Source: Paractinoplanes durhamensis (GTDB lineage: Bacteria; Actinomycetota; Actinomycetes; Mycobacteriales; Micromonosporaceae). From it: 64,000 bases of DNA. The position numbers were made by a program, and so were the translations under genes. This document shows positions 59,957 to 64,000 of this stretch, piece by piece (the stretch's first letter is position 1; every line of letters begins with the position of its first letter). The stretch lies in the NCBI RefSeq assembly GCF_016862175.1, contig NZ_BOML01000027.1, positions 62,001 to 126,000 on the forward strand, read 5' to 3'. The notes below the pieces were generated by a model. The model ran no database searches. It was not told the DNA's origin and was given only the letters and a program-made list of their open reading frames with translations.

Positions 59957-61948
59957 ATGAGCGCTCTTGCGAAAGCTCGCCGGATCGGCCGGATTCCGGT
60001 GGTTGACGTTGCGCCGGTGGTGGACGGCGGTAACCGGCCCGCGAAATCGGTGGTGGGCGAAGAGTTCGAAGTGACGGCCACGGTGTTCCGGGAGGGACAC
60101 GACGCGGTCAACGCCACCGTCGTCCTCGTCGACCCGGCCGGACACGAGCGTTCGCTGTCCATGACCAGGGTCAACGCCGGGCTGGACGCGTGGGCGGTGA
60201 CCGTGTCGGGAGATTCTGCCGGGCGCTGGGCGTTCCGGGTGGAGGGCTGGTCCGATCCGTACGGGACCTGGAACCACGACGCCGTCATCAAGATCGGTGC
60301 CGGGGTGGACGTGGAACTGATGCTGGAGGAAGGTGCCCGTGTCCTGGACCGGGCAGTCGCCGAGGTAGAGCGCACCAACGGGCAGGCGAGGGTTCTTCAG
60401 GCCGCTGCGGCGATGTTGCGCGATGCCGAGAGCTCGCCGGAGGTGCGGCTCAACGCGGGCCTCTCGTCGGCCGTGGTCCGGGAGCTTCGGGAGCGTCCGC
60501 TCCGCGAGCACGTCTCGGCCGGCGCGAACCTGCCCTGGCTGGTCGAAAGGGAACGCGCCCTCTACGGCGCCTGGTATGAATTCTTCCCCCGCTCCGAAGG
60601 CGCCCATTTCGACGAGTCCGCCGGCGGCTGGGTCAGCGGTACGTTCGCCACCGCCGCGAAGCGTCTGGCGGCCGTGGCCGGCATGGGGTTCGACGTGATC
60701 TACCTGACGCCGATCCATCCGATCGGCCGGGTCAACCGCAAAGGCCCCAACAACAGCCTGAACGGCGACGAGCAAGACCCGGGTTCGCCGTACGCGGTGG
60801 GCTCCTCCGACGGTGGGCACGACGCTCTTCATCCGGACCTGGGGTCGTTCGACGACTTCGACCTGTTCGTCGGCGAAGCCGGGCGGCTCGGCCTTGAGGT
60901 CGCGCTGGATCTGGCGTTTCACTGCGCGCCGGATCACCCGTGGATCGAGCAGCACCCGAAGTGGTTCACCACGCGAGCGGACGGCTCCATCGCGTATGCG
61001 GAGAACCCGCCGAAGAAGTACCAGGACATCTACCCGCTGAACTTCGACAACGACCCGGAGGGCCTCTACGCCGAGCTACGCCGGGTCGTGCAGGTCTGGA
61101 TCGATCACGGCGTGCGGATCTTCCGGGTGGACAACCCGCACACCAAGCCGGTCGAGTTCTGGGAATGGCTGATCGCGGACGTCGCGGTAAGCCACCCGGA
61201 GGTCATCTGGCTGGCCGAGGCGTTCACCCGGCCGCCGATGATGCGCACCCTGGCGCAGGCGGGGTTCCAGCAGTCGTACACCTACTACGCGTGGCGGCAC
61301 ACCAAGACCGAGATCGAGGAGTACCTGCGGGAGCTGTCCGGGCCCGCGGCGGCGTACATGCGGCCCAGCTTCTGGCCGACCACGCATGACATCCTCACGC
61401 CGTTCATGCAGCGCAGCGGCCCGGCCGGTTGGGTGTTGCGGGCCGCGCTGGCCGCGACGCTGGTCCCCACCTACGGCATCTACACCGGGTACGAGCTGGT
61501 GGAGAACGTCGCGCGGCCGGGGGCCGAGGAGCAGATCGACAACGAGAAGTACCAGTACAAGGACCGGCAGTGGGCCACGCACGGCGAGCAGACGCTGGCG
61601 CCGTTCCTGCGCCGGCTCAACGAGATCCGGCGCGCCCATCCCGCCCTGCACTGGCTGCGCAACCTGCGCTTCCACCGGGCCGACGACGAGAACGTGCTGG
61701 TCTTCTCGAAGTCCCGCCGCGTCTACGACCGTGACGACGTGATCCTGGTGGTGGCCAACCTGGAACCGGCGGTGACCCGCGAGACGACGATCCACCTGAC
61801 CATGCCGGAGCTGGGCCTGGCCCCCTCGGACACGTTCGTGGCGCACGACCTGATCACCGGCCAGCACTGGAACTGGGGCGAGCACGCGTTCGTCCGGCTG
61901 GGCGCGGCGACCGAACCGGTGCACATCATCCACGTCACGCCGTACTGA
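59957..61948 (+). CDS. glgE: Alpha-1,4-glucan:maltose-1-phosphate maltosyltransferase (GlgE)
   Basis: 663 residues, the usual GlgE length. It lengthens alpha-1,4-glucan from maltose 1-phosphate. N-terminal Ig-like domain (about 12-115), a long helical insert (about 120-200), and the GH13_3 barrel with YLTPIHPIGRVNRKGPNN, nucleophile Asp 392 in RIFRVDNPHTKP and acid/base Glu 421 in WLAEAFTRPP. A C-terminal beta domain ends at VHIIHVTPY. No pep2, treS or glgB gene is visible alongside. Followed by a strong hairpin. Confidence 0.95.
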   Translation: MSALAKARRIGRIPVVDVAPVVDGGNRPAKSVVGEEFEVTATVFREGHDAVNATVVLVDPAGHERSLSMTRVNAGLDAWAVTVSGDSAGRWAFRVEGWSDPYGTWNHDAVIKIGAGVDVELMLEEGARVLDRAVAEVERTNGQARVLQAAAAMLRDAESSPEVRLNAGLSSAVVRELRERPLREHVSAGANLPWLVERERALYGAWYEFFPRSEGAHFDESAGGWVSGTFATAAKRLAAVAGMGFDVIYLTPIHPIGRVNRKGPNNSLNGDEQDPGSPYAVGSSDGGHDALHPDLGSFDDFDLFVGEAGRLGLEVALDLAFHCAPDHPWIEQHPKWFTTRADGSIAYAENPPKKYQDIYPLNFDNDPEGLYAELRRVVQVWIDHGVRIFRVDNPHTKPVEFWEWLIADVAVSHPEVIWLAEAFTRPPMMRTLAQAGFQQSYTYYAWRHTKTEIEEYLRELSGPAAAYMRPSFWPTTHDILTPFMQRSGPAGWVLRAALAATLVPTYGIYTGYELVENVARPGAEEQIDNEKYQYKDRQWATHGEQTLAPFLRRLNEIRRAHPALHWLRNLRFHRADDENVLVFSKSRRVYDRDDVILVVANLEPAVTRETTIHLTMPELGLAPSDTFVAHDLITGQHWNWGEHAFVRLGAATEPVHIIHVTPY

Positions 61949-62066
61949 CCGATGAGGCTGCGGCTTCGGCCTGACCGCACTGCGACTGACATCCCGGCGC
62001 CGGCCGATCGGGTGACGGCCTGGGCGGGGTGAGCGCAACCACCGGGGCCGGGCCGGAAGCGGGGGA

Positions 62067-62101
62067 CGGCCCGGACCACCGACCAGGTGGTCCGTGGGCC
62101 G
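62067..62101 (+). terminator. Terminator after glgE
   Basis: CGGCCC plus GGACCACC pair with GGTGGTCC plus GGGCCG: 14 pairs, a two-base bulge and a five-base loop (GACCA). It lies 118 bases beyond the glgE stop and separates glgE from the cyclase gene. Confidence 0.75.
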
Positions 62102-62188
62102 GGACTTGGCTTACCCGTACCTATATGGGGTTGATCACGCTGGGGTGTTCCGCTTGAATCGCTCCGGGCGGGACCGATCGAAGACCCC

Positions 62189-63610
62189 GTGACGAGGACC
62201 CGGGACAGGCTACTTCCGCCCTTCTTGGCGCGGGCGTTCGAGCCGCTCATCGCCATCGTGGTGATCGCGCTGCTCGATCTGCGTGGCTGGGCCGGGCCCT
62301 CGCCGCTGTGGTTCACGCTGGCGCCGCTGCTTCTGATCATCATCTTCGCTGAGCCGAAGGTCCTGATCTTGCTGAGACGTGGCCCCTGGCGCTCCACCTC
62401 GGCGGTCGTCAATGTGGTCCTGTGCGGATGGATCATCTACGCGCTCGGCTGGGGGCCGGTGCTGCCACTTGTCTTCGCCCTGGTCGTCACGTATCAGATA
62501 CGCAACATCGGCGCCTTCGTGTGGCGGCCGGTCGCGGCCTGGACGATCCTGGTCATCCTGGCGGGGCAGGCCTGCATCGCGCTCGGCTGGATCAACTGTT
62601 ACCTGCCCGGCGGTCTGGCCCAGGCGGCCGGGTTCCTCGGGCTGGTGCTCACCGCGATGTTCATCCGGGCGATCGGGCAGAGCGCCGAGGAACGCGAGGC
62701 CGCCGAGGCGCGGCTGCGCGACCGGGAGGAACGCTTCCGGGTGCTCGTGCAGGACTCGGCCGACGTGCTCAGCGTGCTCGGGCCGGACGGCACCCCGACC
62801 TATCTCAGTCCGGCCGTCGAGCGGCTGACCGGCTATCCGGCCGACCACTACGACCAGGACGGCGGCTATCCGCTGCACGTCCACCCGGACGACATCCCGA
62901 CCGTGGTCGACGCGTTGCAGCGGATCTCGGACGAGCCCGGCGGGATCAGCTATCACGTGCGGGTCAAGCACCGGGACGGCGGCTGGCGGTGGACCGAGAT
63001 CACGCTGCGCGACTTCCGCGACAAGCCGGCCGTCGGCGGGCTGGTCGCCACCATCCGGGACATCACCGAGCGGCGCGAGATCCAGGACCGGCTCGCCTAC
63101 GAGGCCCGGCACGACCACCTCACCGGGCTGATGAACCGGTCCGCGTTCCTCGGCGAGGTCGAGCAGATGGCGCAGCCGCCGGCGGTGCTCTTCATCGATC
63201 TCGACGGCTTCAAACCGATCAACGACACCCACGGCCACCGGTACGGCGATGCCGTGCTGATCGCCGTGGCCCGGTTGCTGGAAGGTGGCATCTCGGGAGC
63301 GGATCTCGCGGGCCGGCTCGGTGGCGACGAGTTCGCCGTCGCGCTCGCCATGCCGGCCACCGCCGACCGCGCCATGTGGGTCGCGGACCGCCTGCTGGCC
63401 GCCATGTCGGAACCGATATACGTGGATGGCAGAGTGCTTCGGGTGCAAGCCAGTATCGGAGTCGCGGTTCCTAAACCGGGCACCGGCGTGACCGATCTGT
63501 TGCACCAGGCGGACCTGGCGATGTACAGCGCGAAGCGGCGTGGCACGCATGATGCCCAGCTCTACGACCCTGCGGTCGTCGAGGAATCTCTTCAACCGGC
63601 ACGCAACTGA
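62189..63610 (+). CDS. Membrane PAS-GGDEF diguanylate cyclase
   Basis: 473 residues. About five membrane helices fill the first 165 residues. A PAS domain with its PAC motif follows (about 185-305: LVQDSADVLSVLGPDGTPTY, LRDFRDKPAVGGLVATIRDI). The GGDEF domain (about 310-465) has an intact active site LGGDEFAVAL, LFIDLDGFKPINDTHGH and no inhibitory RxxD just before it that I can see. It makes cyclic di-GMP in response to a PAS or membrane signal. Start GTG. Confidence 0.92.
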   Translation: MTRTRDRLLPPFLARAFEPLIAIVVIALLDLRGWAGPSPLWFTLAPLLLIIIFAEPKVLILLRRGPWRSTSAVVNVVLCGWIIYALGWGPVLPLVFALVVTYQIRNIGAFVWRPVAAWTILVILAGQACIALGWINCYLPGGLAQAAGFLGLVLTAMFIRAIGQSAEEREAAEARLRDREERFRVLVQDSADVLSVLGPDGTPTYLSPAVERLTGYPADHYDQDGGYPLHVHPDDIPTVVDALQRISDEPGGISYHVRVKHRDGGWRWTEITLRDFRDKPAVGGLVATIRDITERREIQDRLAYEARHDHLTGLMNRSAFLGEVEQMAQPPAVLFIDLDGFKPINDTHGHRYGDAVLIAVARLLEGGISGADLAGRLGGDEFAVALAMPATADRAMWVADRLLAAMSEPIYVDGRVLRVQASIGVAVPKPGTGVTDLLHQADLAMYSAKRRGTHDAQLYDPAVVEESLQPARN

Positions 63611-63646
63611 CAGCTGCTGGCAATATTTCTGGGGAAGGGTGCGGAC

Positions 63647-64000
63647 ATGGACGTACGCAACGGGATGGGCCTGCGGCCACTTGGCACCTCGGCTGCCGAG
63701 TTCGAGCAGGACCTGCTGAGCAACCTCTACTACCGCCGCGGCACCACTGTGGAGTCGGCGAGCACCCAGGACGCGTACGAGACGCTCGCGCTCACCGTTC
63801 GTGACCGCCTCGCCGAGCGCCGGGTCCGCACCGCCGCCGCCCACTACGCGGCCAATCCCCGCTGGGTCTACTACCTGTCCGCGGAATACCTGCTGGGCAA
63901 GCAGCTCGAACAGAACATGCTCTACTCCGGCACCGACCGGATCGCCCGGGTCGCCATGAAGCAGCTCGGCCTGGACCCGGACGAGGTCGAGGGCCTGGAC
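63647..64000 (+). CDS. glgP: Glycogen/alpha-glucan phosphorylase, N-terminal part
   Basis: 118 codons are present before the window ends. RRGTTVESASTQDAYETLAL and WVYYLSAEYLLGKQLEQNML are the conserved N-terminal region of GT35 phosphorylases; the second is the motif near the dimer interface. It releases glucose 1-phosphate from glycogen or maltodextrin; the PLP site lies beyond the edge. GGGGAAGGG precedes the ATG, 36 bases after the cyclase stop, so the two may be co-transcribed. Confidence 0.93.
   Translation, partial: MDVRNGMGLRPLGTSAAEFEQDLLSNLYYRRGTTVESASTQDAYETLALTVRDRLAERRVRTAAAHYAANPRWVYYLSAEYLLGKQLEQNMLYSGTDRIARVAMKQLGLDPDEVEGLD

Noticed and set aside
61949-62188. Possible c-di-GMP riboswitch ahead of the GGDEF gene
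   Set aside because: The 240 bases hold a clear terminator, but I could not match the GEMM conserved bases or helices.

Overview
The window is very GC-rich actinobacterial DNA. Several features point to a filamentous actinomycete, most likely Micromonosporaceae (Actinoplanes-like): a Ser/Thr kinase fused to WD40 repeats, an F420-type nitroreductase, GlgE, many TetR and ECF regulators, GTG starts, and ATGA/GTGA start-stop overlaps. That placement is inference from gene content. I saw no rRNA, tRNA, CRISPR array or intact insertion sequence.

Layout. 0-8 kb: short repeats, a flavin monooxygenase, a STAND-type ATPase regulator, a long type-B PutA (proline to glutamate) and a divergent LysR regulator. 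8-9 kb: a SugE-type exporter directly behind a guanidine-III riboswitch. 9-20 kb: a kinase-WD40 protein, an MFS pump, a secreted pectate lyase, and a large NTPase-WD40 protein whose stop overlaps a small two-helix membrane protein. 20-31 kb: small regulated units (TetR/SGNH hydrolase, TetR/membrane protein, DinB proteins, L,D-transpeptidase, MalY-type aminotransferase, CGNR regulator, ECF sigma with putative anti-sigma, TolB-like protein, Gfo/Idh oxidoreductase/TetR), several with visible operators. 31-37 kb: VOC and PNPOx-like proteins, a short UvrA, and an ECF41 sigma factor with a free-standing copy of an ECF41-type C-terminal domain and a NAD(P)-binding epimerase; matching promoter motifs precede both. 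37-46 kb: MFS pump, ketopantoate-reductase-like protein, TetR and XRE regulators, SDR, chloramphenicol phosphotransferase homologue, decaying PfkB kinase, CDF metal transporter and beta-carbonic anhydrase. 46-59 kb: a starch-binding subtilase behind a maltose-regulon-like operator, a five-gene coupled operon (ABC ATPase, permease, histidine kinase, response regulator, GNAT), a phosphotransferase, a DHA2 pump with TetR, a secreted GH3 glycosidase and an orphan membrane protein amid repeats. 60-64 kb: glgE, a PAS-GGDEF diguanylate cyclase and the start of glgP.

Two themes stand out. One is polysaccharide use and storage: pectate lyase, GH3, CBM20 subtilase, GlgE and GlgP. The other is compact regulator/target pairs with palindromic operators. 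The most unusual units are the ECF41 module with a solo regulatory domain (34.7-37.1 kb), the NTPase-WD40/two-helix membrane pair (16.3-20.2 kb), the guanidine-III/sugE unit (8.1-8.5 kb) and the CBM20 subtilase with a starch-type operator (46.2-49.0 kb).
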